DNA of 11,163 nt, taken from NCBI GenBank assembly GCA_003023245.1, contig PXTR01000034.1, positions 1 to 11,163 on the forward strand, in the 5' to 3' direction. Each line of letters begins with the position of its first letter. Within the stretch, counting starts at the first letter, position 1. Below the pieces are notes generated by a model. The model was given only the letters and a program-made list of their open reading frames with translations, searched no databases and had not been told where the DNA came from. A program made the position numbers and the translations under genes. Of this stretch, positions 1 to 7,716 are shown piece after piece. The stretch comes from Bacteroidetes bacterium QS_8_68_15. Its GTDB lineage: Bacteria > Bacteroidota > Rhodothermia > Rhodothermales > Salinibacteraceae.

Positions 1-983
1 GCCGTGCTTTTGTCCGAGCAGGGCTGGGACGTGATCGGGCTGACGATGAAGACATGGGACTACCGCACCGCCGGCGGTGCGGACCCGGACGAGGAGGTCG
101 GCTGCTGCTCGCTCGAATCGATGAATGACGCGCGCAGCGTGGCCAACAAGTACGACTTCACGCACTTCGTCGTCGACATCCGCGAGGAGTTTGGCGACTG
201 GGTCATTGAGCGCTTCACCGAGGAGTACCTGGCCGGGCGCACGCCCAACCCGTGCGTCCTGTGCAACACGCACATCAAGTGGGACGCGCTCCTGCGCCGC
301 GCCGACCAGTTGGGTTGCGACAAGATCGCCACGGGCCACTACGCGCGCCTTTCGCAAAATGAGGACACCGGGCGCTACACCGTGCGCCGGGGGGTGGACG
401 CGAAGAAAGACCAGAGCTACGCCCTCTGGGGGCTGCCGCAGGACCAGCTCCAGCGCTCGCTCTTCCCGCTGGGCGCGTACGAGAAGCCGGAGATTCGCCA
501 AATGGCCGAAGACTTTGGCCTGCACCGCGTGGCCGACAAGCCCGACAGCTACGAAATCTGCTTCATCCCGGACAACGACTACCACCGCTTTCTCAAAGAC
601 GAGGTGGACGGGCTCGAATCGACGCCGAGACCAACACGATCACCGTCGGCCCGCGCTCCGAGCTGATGCAGCAGCGGCTCGTGGCGCGGGAGATCAACCT
701 GATGGGGCGCGCGTCGCTGGCGGAGGAGCGCCCGGCGATCGGCATGGTTCGCTACAACGACAAGCCGGGGGCGCCCTGCCTGGTGCGCCAGACCGGCGAG
801 GACGAGTTAGAGGTGCACTTCGCCGAACCGAAGCGTGCGATCACGCCCGGGCAGTCGGTCGTGCTCTACGAGGGCGACGAAGTGCTGGCCGGCGGGTGGA
901 TTCACGAGGTCGGTGAGCCGGGAGCGGCGTCGGGAGAGGAGCGCGAGCCGTCTGCTGAACGGACTGCCGTTGCGGAGCGGTAG
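1..983 (+). pseudogene. mnmA: tRNA-specific 2-thiouridylase MnmA, 5'-partial, with frame-breaking internal deletion
   Basis: MnmA thiolates U34 of Glu, Gln and Lys tRNAs in the cytoplasm, using ATP and a relayed sulfur. The window opens inside the gene, in frame 1, just after the expected N-terminal SGGVDSS ATP-binding loop. Visible family marks are GLTMKTWDY, GCCSLESMNDAR, the nucleophile region NPCVLCN, ATGHYAR, KDQSYALWGL, and the second catalytic Cys in DSYEICF. Frame 1 then derails at about 616-620 and stops at 664-666. The C-terminal beta-barrel domain resumes in frame 3 from about 618 (IDAETNTITVGP) and runs through INLMGR, RYNDKPGAPC, RAITPGQSVVLYEGDEVLAGGWI to the TAG at 981-983. By comparison with family members, roughly 45 residues are missing at the junction, including the usual GYPFYTxGQRxGL segment. 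As given, no functional full-length protein can be made; either the gene is decayed or the assembly dropped a piece. Identity is secure; the pseudogene status is not. Confidence 0.88.
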
Positions 984-1009
984 GTCGTTGGTCGTTGGTC
1001 GTTGGTCGT
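983..1009. repeat. 7-bp tandem repeat (GGTCGTT)3 plus 6 bases
   Basis: Three full head-to-tail copies of GGTCGTT and a partial fourth begin at the last base of the mnmA stop codon. It is a short satellite prone to slippage, directly 3' of the gene. No function is evident. Confidence 0.9.
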
Positions 1010-1027
1010 GAAAAAATGGGCGTTCAG

Positions 1028-1048
1028 CTTGACGTTTACAATGTCAAG
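1028..1048. repeat. Small inverted repeat CTTGAC/GTCAAG
   Basis: CTTGAC at 1028-1033 is mirrored by GTCAAG at 1043-1048 across a 9-base spacer. It lies 40 bases upstream of the lipoprotein start, so it could be an operator for that gene. It has no T-run, so it is not a convincing terminator. Confidence 0.35.
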
Positions 1049-1087
1049 TTTGCGCGCCGTTTTTCTCCCGCCCTCCCGCACTCGGCC

Positions 1088-1456
1088 ATGCCTCGTCTCC
1101 CGCTGACCGTAGCCCTTGCGCTTCTGAGCGGCGTCGCCCTGCTGGCGGCGGCCGCGTGCACCAACCCGGGCGGCTCGCTGCCGGACCCCGAAGTGCCGGG
1201 GGCGGGGGAGCGCGAGTTGCCGCCGCCGGAAGACGTGGTGAGCGGCCTCGGGACGGTACGCTACGTGGAACTGGAGGGCGGCTTCTACGGGATCGTAGCC
1301 AACGACTCGACGCGCTACCTGCCGCAGAATCTGGGAACGGACTACCGCGAAGACGGCCTGCGCGTGCGTTTTCGGGCGGTCGCGCAGGACAGCGCGGCGA
1401 CGATGCAGATGTGGGGGCGGCCCGTCGAGATACTCGACATTCTTCGGGTGGAGTGA
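1088..1456 (+). CDS. Small secreted lipoprotein of unknown function
   Basis: This is a 122-residue protein. The ATG at 1088 is chosen over an in-frame upstream ATG at 995 because it places a textbook signal peptide at the very N-terminus: MPRLP, a hydrophobic run (about residues 6-22), then a lipobox ending in Cys (LLAAAAC), after which the protein should be lipid-anchored to a membrane. A Pro/Gly-rich linker follows, then a compact domain of about 75 residues containing GTVRYVELEGGFYGIV, TRYLPQNL, DGLRVRF and MWGRPVEILDI. The alternating beta pattern suggests a small beta-barrel or OB-like fold, which is inference. Such domains are common in uncharacterised lipoproteins of halophilic Bacteroidota. 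It lies 104 bases after mnmA and 215 bases before the rtcB-like gene, on the same strand. No clear Shine-Dalgarno sequence is visible. Confidence 0.8.
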   Translation: MPRLPLTVALALLSGVALLAAAACTNPGGSLPDPEVPGAGERELPPPEDVVSGLGTVRYVELEGGFYGIVANDSTRYLPQNLGTDYREDGLRVRFRAVAQDSAATMQMWGRPVEILDILRVE

Positions 1457-1671
1457 CCGCTGGAAGTGACCTCCTGGGAAAGAGAATGGGCAACGCGACG
1501 GCGCTTCGGTTGTTCGCAAAAGGAACTCTTCCTTCAACCGGCCGATTCGACGGGAGACGGCGACCGGGGATCTTTCGCCATGATCCTCGGCGCGTTCGAT
1601 GGGAGCCGGTCGGCTTCCCTTCCGCTCTCGTTTTTCTCTTTCTTTTCCAGCGCGCACGGCCCACTCGTTTC

Positions 1672-3271
1672 ATGGACCAGACGGATCTTTCTCAGATCGA
1701 CGACTATCAGTGGGAGGTGCCGACCTCCTTTCGGGACGGAATGCGGGTTCCGGTGCGCATTTTCGCTAATGAGGCGCTGATCGGACGCGTGCTCGAAAGC
1801 CGCGCTCTCGAGCAGGCCATCGCGGTGGCGATGCTCCCGGGGCTGGTGGGCCATCTGGTGGTGATGCCGGACGTGCACGCCGGGCAGGGGGCTCCGTTCG
1901 GCGTGGTAGCGGCGGTGAAGTACCCCGTCGGTGTCATCGCGCCGGGGGCCATCGGCCACGACGTGGGCAGTGGCGTGCGCCTCTTGGGCTCGACGCTCGA
2001 CGCTGAAAATCTTACAGATGATGACCTCGACGCCCTCGCCGACGCCCTCTCCGCGTACGTGCCCAGCGGGGCCGAGGCGGAAGGCACGCTCAACGTGGGC
2101 AAAGCCGAGATCGACCACATCGCTAAAAGCGGCGCGCAATGGGCGCTCCGGCAGGACATGGCCGAGCAGGACGACCTGGTGCGCGCCGAGGAAGGCGGCC
2201 GCCTCAACGAAGCCGAACCCGGCAACGTCAGCGACGAGGCGCGCGCGCTGGGGGCCAAGCAGCTCGGCACGCTCGGCACCGGCGAGCACTTCATCGAGGT
2301 CGGCGTGGTCGACGAGGTGTTTCACCCGCCCGCCGCCGAGACGATGGGGACCCCCGAAGGCTCGCTCGTGGTGCAGATCCACTGCGGCTCGCGCGGGTAC
2401 GGACGCCAGATCTGCACCGACTACATCGACCGCTTTCAGGAGGAGGCCTCCACGCACGGCGTCGAGCCGCCGTCGCCGGAGCTGGCCTGCGTACCGCTCG
2501 AATCGAAGGGGGCCAGTGACTACATGGTACGCCTACGCTAACCGGCAGGTGCTGGCGCACCGCGTGCGCGAAGCCTTCGGCGAGGTGATCGAAGAGGACA
2601 GCGACGAGGCCGCCGCAACCAACGTCAGCGATGCGGCCAACGGCGAAGGAGACGTCAACGGCGAAGAAGGCGCCGGTGACGACGACGACCAAAACGGGGA
2701 CGATCACAGCGGCGACGAGGTGCCGCTGCCGACCGATGCGCTGCACACCGTCTACGACGTGGCGCACAACCTGGGCCAGCTCGAGATGCACCAGGTGGGG
2801 CGCAAGCACCTGCGCTGCTACGTGCACCGCAAGGGGGCCGCGCGCGCCTTCGGCCCCGGCACGCCGGGCATCTCGCTGCCGTACCGCGCGCTGGGGCAGC
2901 CCGTGCTGGTGCCCGGCGCGATGGGGGAGGCCTCGTGGGTGCTGCTGGGCACCTCGCAGAACATGCGCAAGAGCTTCGGCTCGGCCTGCCACGGCAGCGC
3001 CCGCAACATGAGCCGCCACGACGAAGGCCACGCCGACGACGACCACGCCGCGGCGGCCCGGCTCGAAGGCTTGCGCGTGCGCGCCGGCGGCGACTTCACC
3101 CCCGCCGCCGAAGCGCAGCCCTCTTCCTCCTCCCCCGGCGAGGGCGGAACGGCCACGCTCCCCGAAACGACCGATCAGCTGAGCGTCGACGCCGTCGTCG
3201 ACACCGTCGCCGGCGCCCGCATCGCCCGCAAAGTCGCCCGCGTCAAACCGCTTATCGTCGTGCGCGCTTAG
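1672..3271 (+). pseudogene. rtcB: RtcB-family RNA ligase, frameshifted, with Cys-to-Ser in the metal site
   Basis: RtcB joins RNA 2',3'-cyclic phosphate (3'-P) ends to 5'-OH ends using GTP and Mn2+, in RNA repair or tRNA splicing. The first part (ATG 1672 to the stop at 2539-2541) has MPDVHAGQGAPFG, GAIGHDVGSGVR, GTLGTGEHFIEV and QIHCGSRGYGRQ. The second part continues in another frame from about 2525 (WYAYANRQVLAHRVREAF) through YDVAHNLGQLE, HRKGAARAFGPG and SACHGSARNMSR to the TAG at 3269-3271. The last motif carries the His that is guanylylated. The usual short stretch after GxDYM (about 8 codons) is missing, consistent with a deletion of about 26 bases. The metal ligands Asp97 and the family histidines are present, but residue 100 (codon AGT at 1969-1971) is Ser where the family has the bridging Cys of D-[IV]-[NG]-C-G. 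A long Asp/Glu-rich insert of about 50 residues (about 2590-2735) precedes YDVAHN. Frameshift plus lost ligand argues for inactivation, unless the sequence is in error. Confidence 0.85.
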
Positions 3272-3279
3272 TGGGGTGA

Positions 3280-3291
3280 AGGTTCAAACCT
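3280..3291. repeat. Short palindrome between convergent genes
   Basis: AGGTT and AACCT are separated by two bases in the 26-base gap between two convergent genes. The stem is only 5 bp with no T-run, so a bidirectional terminator role is only a possibility. Confidence 0.25.
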
Positions 3292-3297
3292 GCAACG

Positions 3298-4020
3298 TTA
3301 ATCCTCGAAGCGGTAGCCGATGCCGTAGACCGTCTCGATGTACTTCGGGGCCGAGGGGTTCGGCTCCACTTTCTTGCGCACCGAGGCCATGTGGCGGTCG
3401 ATGGTGCGGGTGATGATGTCTTCCTCGATGCCCCATACGTCGCGCAGGAGCTGCTTGCGCGTGACCGTGCGCCCGCGGTTCTGGATGAGGTAGCGCAGGA
3501 TGTCGAACTCCAGCGCGGTGAAATCGACCTCCTCGCGGCCCTCGCCGTCGGAAGACGGGCGCGTGGCCTCATGCGTGGAAAAGTTAATCCGCACGTCGCC
3601 GATTTCATACACCTCCATCGGCGCCTCGTCGGGCGGGAGGGTGCGTGTGAGAATGGCGCGCACGCGGGCGACCAGCTCCTCGGCGTTGAAGGGTTTTTTG
3701 ACGTAGTCCTGCGCGCCGAGGCCGAGGCCTTTGAGGATGTTTTCCTGCTCCCCGCGGGCGGTCAGCATCAAGATGGGGGCGTCGAAGCCCTCTTCCTGCG
3801 ACTCTTCGAGCACCTCGAAGCCGTCCTTCTTGGGCAGCATCACGTCGAGGAGCACGATGTCGTAGGTGTCCGGCTCCATCTTTTCGAGCGCCTCCTCGCC
3901 GTCCTCGGCGGTGGTGACCTCGTACTCGTTCATTCGAAAGTACTCTTCCAGTCCGGTAAGCACGTCCGGGTCGTCCTCCACGATGAGCATGCGGTAGGTT
4001 TCCTCAGCAGCCTTGGGCAT
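3298..4020 (-). CDS. OmpR/PhoB-family DNA-binding response regulator
   Basis: This is a 240-residue cytoplasmic transcription factor, the output half of a two-component system. The receiver domain spans about residues 10-130: acidic pair Glu15-Asp16-Asp17, phosphoacceptor Asp59 in DIVLLDVMLP, Thr87 in LMLTARG, and Lys109 in YVKKPF. The C-terminal winged-helix domain (about 143-238) has VDFTALEFDILRYL, GRTVTRKQLLRDVWG, the recognition helix RTIDRHMASVRKKVE, and the terminal YIETVYGIGYRF wing typical of this family. The start at 4020 fits the receiver boundary and has AGGA (complement of 4030-4033) nine bases upstream; the open frame runs further upstream but shows no conserved sequence. It converges on the rtcB-like gene with a 26-base gap. 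No histidine kinase is in the window, so its signal and targets are unknown. Confidence 0.93.
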   Translation of the reverse strand: MPKAAEETYRMLIVEDDPDVLTGLEEYFRMNEYEVTTAEDGEEALEKMEPDTYDIVLLDVMLPKKDGFEVLEESQEEGFDAPILMLTARGEQENILKGLGLGAQDYVKKPFNAEELVARVRAILTRTLPPDEAPMEVYEIGDVRINFSTHEATRPSSDGEGREEVDFTALEFDILRYLIQNRGRTVTRKQLLRDVWGIEEDIITRTIDRHMASVRKKVEPNPSAPKYIETVYGIGYRFED

Positions 4021-4295
4021 GGCGGTTTGTCCTATGGTTGGTAGCGAAAAAGACGGACACCCGCGCGGCGCCCGGCGGCTCGCTGGTCGGAGCAAAACCG
4101 GCCGGCGCCGCGCAGTAAAGCAGCAGCCGCCCATCAGTATAAGAAAGCGCAAGGGCGGATGCGAAGCCCGTGCGTCTCCGAGCGAGCACCCGTCGCGCCG
4201 CCGAGAAACCGAACGGGCAGAGGCGAGTGTAGCGAATGGCACAACCGCTGCCGCCTCGCCCCGAAACACCTTCAACGTTCAACCTGAAACTGCCC

Positions 4296-5405
4296 ATGAC
4301 CGACGACGCCCGCGACTTCCTGTTCGAGCTTCTGGAGACGCCCAGCCCTACCGGCTTCGAACTGGAGGGCCAGCGCGTGTGGGCCGGCTACCTCGATGAG
4401 GCGGCCGACCGCGTCGAGACGAACACCTACGGCTCGACCTTCGCCGTGCTGGAGGGCCGCGGCAGCGGCGAAGACGACGGCAGCGGCGACGAGAGCGCGG
4501 CTCCGCAGCTCATGCTCGACGCCCACGCCGACGAGATCGGCATGATGGTCAGCCACGTTACCGACGAGGGGTTTCTGCACGTGCGGCCCATCGGCGGGAC
4601 GGACCGAAAGATCAGCCAGGCGCGGCGCGTGCGCGTGCTTACCGAGGCGGGCGATGCGATCCTCGGCGTCACCGGCCACACGGCCATCCACCTACGCGAC
4701 CGCAACGACGACGACGTGCCCGAGTGGAAGGACATCTACATCGACATCGGTGCGGACGGCGAGGACGAGGCCCGAGACCGCGGCGTGCGCGTGGGGCTGC
4801 CGGTCGTTTCGGCGGAAGGGCCGGAGCAGATCACCGAGCACCGCCTCGCCGGGCGCGCCCTCGACAACCGCCTCGGCGGCTTCGTCATCGCCGAGACGCT
4901 GCGCCGCCTCTCCGAAGAAGAGAAACGCCCCGAGGCGACCGTCGTGGCGGCCAACAGCGTGCAGGAAGAAATCGGCGGCTACGGCGCGGCGATGACCGCC
5001 TTCGCTCTCGATCCCGACGTGGCCGTGGCCTTCGACGTGACGCACGCCACCGACACGCCCGGCCTGAGCGCCGCCGAGCACGGCCAGGTCGAAATGGGCG
5101 AAGGCCCCTCGGTGACGCACGGCACCAGCGCCCACCCGCGCGTCGTGGAACGCCTGACCGGCGCGGCCGACGAGGCGGACGTCCCGCTTCAGCACGAAGC
5201 CTCCAGCCGCCGCACCGGCACCGACACCGACGCGATCTTCCGCCAGCGCTCCGGCATCCCCTCCGCGCTGATGTCGGTGCCGCTGCGCTACATGCACTCG
5301 ATGAGCGAGTTGGTCGACCTGCGCGACTTGGAGCACTGCATCGAGATGCAGGTCGCCTTCGCGCGGTCTCTCTCCGCCGGTGACACCTTCCGCGCAGCGC
5401 TCTGA
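4296..5405 (+). CDS. M42-family metallo-aminopeptidase (glutamyl aminopeptidase/endoglucanase-like)
   Basis: The 369-residue product belongs to peptidase family M42: cytoplasmic, dinuclear-metal aminopeptidases that often form tetrahedral dodecamers and trim peptides released by proteases. The start at 4296 gives MTDDARDFLFELLETPSPTGFE, matching the usual family N-terminus; an in-frame ATG at 4236 would add 20 Pro-rich residues. Visible metal and catalytic residues are His77 in LDAHADEIG, Asp190 in RALDNRLGG, the Glu224-Glu225 pair in VQEEIGGYGA, Asp247 in AFDVTHATDTPG, and His334 in LRYMHSM. The PDZ-like inserted domain occupies roughly residues 90-180. An acidic loop (about 55-67, Gly/Asp/Glu/Ser) lies before the first metal motif, in keeping with a salt-adapted proteome. 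It stands alone, divergent from the response regulator. Substrate preference cannot be read from the sequence. Confidence 0.92.
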   Translation: MTDDARDFLFELLETPSPTGFELEGQRVWAGYLDEAADRVETNTYGSTFAVLEGRGSGEDDGSGDESAAPQLMLDAHADEIGMMVSHVTDEGFLHVRPIGGTDRKISQARRVRVLTEAGDAILGVTGHTAIHLRDRNDDDVPEWKDIYIDIGADGEDEARDRGVRVGLPVVSAEGPEQITEHRLAGRALDNRLGGFVIAETLRRLSEEEKRPEATVVAANSVQEEIGGYGAAMTAFALDPDVAVAFDVTHATDTPGLSAAEHGQVEMGEGPSVTHGTSAHPRVVERLTGAADEADVPLQHEASSRRTGTDTDAIFRQRSGIPSALMSVPLRYMHSMSELVDLRDLEHCIEMQVAFARSLSAGDTFRAAL

Positions 5406-5417
5406 GACGAATCAGAG
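5400..5417 (+). repeat. Hairpin over the M42 peptidase stop codon
   Basis: CTCTGA and TCAGAG pair across a six-base loop and include the TGA stop. A second GC-rich hairpin (AAGGGG 5471-5476 with CCCCTT 5488-5493) lies downstream. Neither has an immediate U-run; either may serve as a weak transcription end. Confidence 0.35.
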
Positions 5418-5760
5418 GCGAAGCAGCAAACATGCGTTTCACCGCGTGAGAGATGGTTTGCTTTCACCACAAGGGGATGACCTGCGGCCCCTTTCGGGCA
5501 CGATACATCGTGCTCCTACATTTTTTGCGTGGCGGCGAAAAAGGGCCTACATGGGCTTGTCGTTCCGCTCCGCATGGCGCCTCGAAATGAAAACCCTCAA
5601 AGATGGGCGCGAGCAAATACAGATCGTGTTTTAGCGATCAGCTTTCGGCGGTCCGTTCGTCGAAGGGGCCGGCCACAGCGTAACGTTTTTCGGCCTCTGG
5701 TCGTAGCGGCCGCTGCTCCTTTCGCCCAAACGCTCTCCTGCCCGGCGGCTCTCCCCGCAC
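5406..5760. other. 355-bp intergenic region with no supported gene
   Basis: This stretch holds a GC-rich hairpin (5471-5493), a compact palindrome (5498-5513) with a six-T run at 5521-5526, and GATCG/CGATC around 5625. The open frames crossing it have no recognisable protein sequence, signal peptide or ribosome site. I see no RNA gene. Confidence 0.6.
5498..5513. repeat. REP-like palindrome GCACGAT-AC-ATCGTGC
   Basis: A perfect 7-bp inverted repeat has a two-base centre, flanked by GG and TCC. The short extragenic palindrome in a gene gap resembles repetitive extragenic elements seen in many copies in bacterial genomes; only one copy is visible here, so repetitive status is inferred. Confidence 0.45.
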
Positions 5761-7272
5761 ATGCCCGCCCGCTTCTCACGACGCGCCGCTCTCACCGCGC
5801 TGGTCGCCGTGTTTGTCGCCGCTCTCGCGCTGCCGGCGTGCGCGCCCTCGCCCTCGCAGCAGCAGCAGCAGCAACAAAAGCAGCAGGCGCGCGCGCCCCA
5901 GGCGCTCGTCGGCGGGACGGCCATCGCTCCGGCCGACGGGGAGCGCATCGAAAACGCGACCGTCCTCCTCGACGGCGACCGCATCGCCGCCGTCGGCCCT
6001 TCCGACGCGGTCGACGTGCCCGCCGGGGCCGACCGCATCGACGTGAGCGGGCGCTACGTCCTGCCCGGCCTGATCGACGCGCACGTGCACTTCTTTCAGA
6101 GCGGCGGCCTCTACACGCGCCCCGACGCGCTGGACCTGCGCTTCGCCAAATCCTACGAACAGGAACGGACGGACATCAAGGCGCGGCTACCCGAGACGTT
6201 GCGGCGCTACCTCGCCGGCGGCATCACCGGCGTCGTCGACGTCGGCGGGCCGCGCTGGACTCTCGACGTGCGCGAAACGGCGCGGCAAATGGCGCCCAGG
6301 GCGCCGAGCGTGGTTGTCGCCGGGCCGCTGATCTCGTCGGTCGCGCGACCGGCACTCGCCGGCTGGGAGGGCGCTCCGCCGATTCGGAAGGTCGAGACGC
6401 CGGCGGAAGCGCGCGAGGAGGTGCGGCGCCAGGCCGAAGCGGGCGTCAACCTCATCAAACTCTGGTATATCGTCGGGCCGCAAGAGACGCCCGAGGCGTT
6501 TCGTCCCGTCGCCGAGGCCGCCGTCGTGGAAGCCGACGCGGCCGGCCTGCCGGTGGCCGCGCACGCGACCGAGCAGGCAACGGCGCGCGCCGCCGTCGAC
6601 GCCGGGGCCGATGTGCTCGTCCACAGCATCTTCGATCAGCGGGTGGACGGCGCCTTCGTCCGGCTTCTCGAGGAAAACGACGTGATCTACATCCCGACGA
6701 TCATGGTGCGGGAGCGGTACGGCGAGGTCTTCGCCGGAGCCTACGCGCCGACCGAGGCGGCCGAGCGTCTCGCCCATCCCGATGTGCTCGCTTCCCTGGA
6801 CGACCTGGGAAACGAGGTGCCGCTCGACCGCCTGCCGCAGCGTGTGCGGGCGCTCCAACGGCGCGACCTCGCGGCAGAAGCCATTCCCCCGAGCCGGACG
6901 GCCATGCAGAATCTCGACACGCTCCACGCGGCGGGCGTGACCATCGCCGCCGGCACCGACGCGGGCAACATCGGCACGCCACACGGACCGTCGCTCGTTT
7001 ACGAAATGCGGCTCATGCGCCGGGCGGGCCTCTCGCCGATGGCGGTGCTCCGGGCGGCCACCCGCGGCGGCGCACAGCTGATACACCGCGCCGGGCGGGA
7101 CGACGCGCGCCGGCTGGGCCGCCTCGAAGCGGGCGCGCCGGCGGATCTGGTGGTGCTGCGCGAAAATCCGCTCGACGATCTGACCCATGCCGCCACCGCG
7201 ACGCACGTCATTCGCGGCGGGCGCGTCCTCGACACCGAGGCGCTACTTCCCGCCTCGGACGACGAGAACTGA
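5761..7272 (+). CDS. Lipoprotein amidohydrolase (metal-dependent hydrolase superfamily)
   Basis: The 503-residue product has a signal peptide (MPARFSRR, then a hydrophobic core to about residue 26) and a lipobox LPAC with Cys27, so it is predicted to be membrane-anchored outside the cytoplasm. A poly-Gln tract (33-42, CAG/CAA codons) follows the lipidated Cys. The amidohydrolase TIM barrel begins after a small beta-sandwich (ATVLLDGDRIAAVGP, YVLPGLIDAHVH). Ligands visible are His108 and His110 in DAHVH, Lys233 in INLIKLWY-like context (probable carboxylated Lys), His268 in AAHAT, His288 in LVHSIFD and Asp400 in AGTDAG. The barrel closes with the usual C-terminal strand LGRLEAGAPADLVVL and HVIRGGRVL. 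It resembles imidazolonepropionase/prolidase-like secreted amidohydrolases; the substrate (peptide, cyclic amide or other) cannot be assigned. No neighbour suggests a pathway. Confidence 0.9.
   Translation: MPARFSRRAALTALVAVFVAALALPACAPSPSQQQQQQQKQQARAPQALVGGTAIAPADGERIENATVLLDGDRIAAVGPSDAVDVPAGADRIDVSGRYVLPGLIDAHVHFFQSGGLYTRPDALDLRFAKSYEQERTDIKARLPETLRRYLAGGITGVVDVGGPRWTLDVRETARQMAPRAPSVVVAGPLISSVARPALAGWEGAPPIRKVETPAEAREEVRRQAEAGVNLIKLWYIVGPQETPEAFRPVAEAAVVEADAAGLPVAAHATEQATARAAVDAGADVLVHSIFDQRVDGAFVRLLEENDVIYIPTIMVRERYGEVFAGAYAPTEAAERLAHPDVLASLDDLGNEVPLDRLPQRVRALQRRDLAAEAIPPSRTAMQNLDTLHAAGVTIAAGTDAGNIGTPHGPSLVYEMRLMRRAGLSPMAVLRAATRGGAQLIHRAGRDDARRLGRLEAGAPADLVVLRENPLDDLTHAATATHVIRGGRVLDTEALLPASDDEN
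5856..5887 (+). repeat. CAG/CAA codon repeat encoding poly-Gln
   Basis: A run of CAG and CAA triplets codes for QQQQQQQKQQ just after the lipobox of the amidohydrolase. It is an in-frame microsatellite likely to vary in length, acting as a flexible linker between the lipid anchor and the enzyme. Confidence 0.8.
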
Positions 7273-7503
7273 CGAAAAGCGTCCTCGCGTTGCTGTGAGT
7301 AATACCATTTTGAAGATACAATGTCACAGTAGCACTTTTGGTAGTGGACCTACTGTATGTCGTTGATGGGAAGAGCAAGTTGTAGCGCTTTCCAGCGCAA
7401 ACCAACTTCCCGAACGTCCAACTTGGCAAATGTGGGCGACGTCTGCCTCAACGAAAACTGTCATAAAACTGTCCTGGTCACGGGAAAACCGATGCCGGAG
7501 ACG
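7273..7503. other. Junction between chromosomal genes and cassette array; no gene seen
   Basis: Immediately after the amidohydrolase stop the sequence becomes clearly richer in A and T. There is no open frame with recognisable protein. It contains a hairpin (7377-7408) and a short direct repeat ACTGTC near 7467-7483. Either it is the ancient flank of the array or an eroded final cassette. Confidence 0.55.
7377..7408. repeat. Two-part hairpin AAGTTG..GCGC / GCGC..CAACTT
   Basis: AAGTTG (7377-7382) and GCGC (7385-7388) pair with GCGC (7395-7398) and CAACTT (7403-7408). No U-run follows on either strand, so it may be a relic of a recombination site or a structured RNA end. Confidence 0.45.
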
Positions 7504-7531
7504 TCATAACTATGAGATCACCTGCAAGTTT
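7504..7531 (-). repeat. attC remnant (3' core-side fragment)
   Basis: TCATAAC followed by TATGAGATCACCTGCAAG matches the left end of the attC-like sites at 9703 (GTATAACTGTGAGATCAACTGC) and 8899/10711. Only about 28 bases exist before the next core site at 7532, so this is the left end of a site whose other half is missing. Confidence 0.5.
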
Positions 7532-7612
7532 GTATAACGAGTAAACTCACCTGACCCGGGCGGGAAGGCGTTCGATTCCAACTGTTACTGCCTGAACTGT
7601 TACGGTTAGCGG

Positions 7613-7654
7613 AGTATCCATCCGTTCGCGATGTTACTCTCGGTCAGCGAAGCT
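7613..7654. repeat. Dispersed repeat, copy 1 (pair with 8584-8630)
   Basis: AGTATCCATCCGTTCGCG, a variable middle, then GGTCAGCGAAGCT recur at 8584-8630 with a few changes and a 5-base length difference. Both copies lie close to core-site sequences, so they may be part of a second, more degenerate attC subfamily. Confidence 0.6.
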
Positions 7655-7691
7655 GATCCGTTTTAACTGAGCAACATGAAAACGGCATCAG
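7653..7691. repeat. Hairpin CTGATCCGTTTT / AAAACGGCATCAG
   Basis: A 12-bp stem with one bulge and a 14-base loop lies inside the 191-bp attC-like site, just downstream of the PIN toxin stop. It could double as a transcription end for that operon, but no U-run follows on the minus strand. Confidence 0.5.
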
Positions 7692-7716
7692 CCCGGGTTC
7701 AGGTGCAGTGAGCGGG

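Noticed and set aside
1534..2457. 307-residue minus-strand open frame opposite the rtcB-like gene
   Set aside because: It has no recognisable domain and is the His/Arg/Val-rich reverse shadow typical of GC-rich DNA.
2515..2545. Programmed frameshift in the RtcB-like gene
   Set aside because: There is no slippery heptamer, stem-loop or stop context suited to recoding, and codons are missing, which points to deletion.
5380..5634. 84-residue frame after the M42 peptidase
   Set aside because: It overlaps the end of the peptidase in another frame, has no protein-like features and covers palindromic intergenic DNA.
5529..7298. 589-residue open frame overlapping the amidohydrolase
   Set aside because: Its translation is an Arg/Ala/Gly-rich shadow of the GC-rich amidohydrolase frame, which has clear motifs and a signal peptide.
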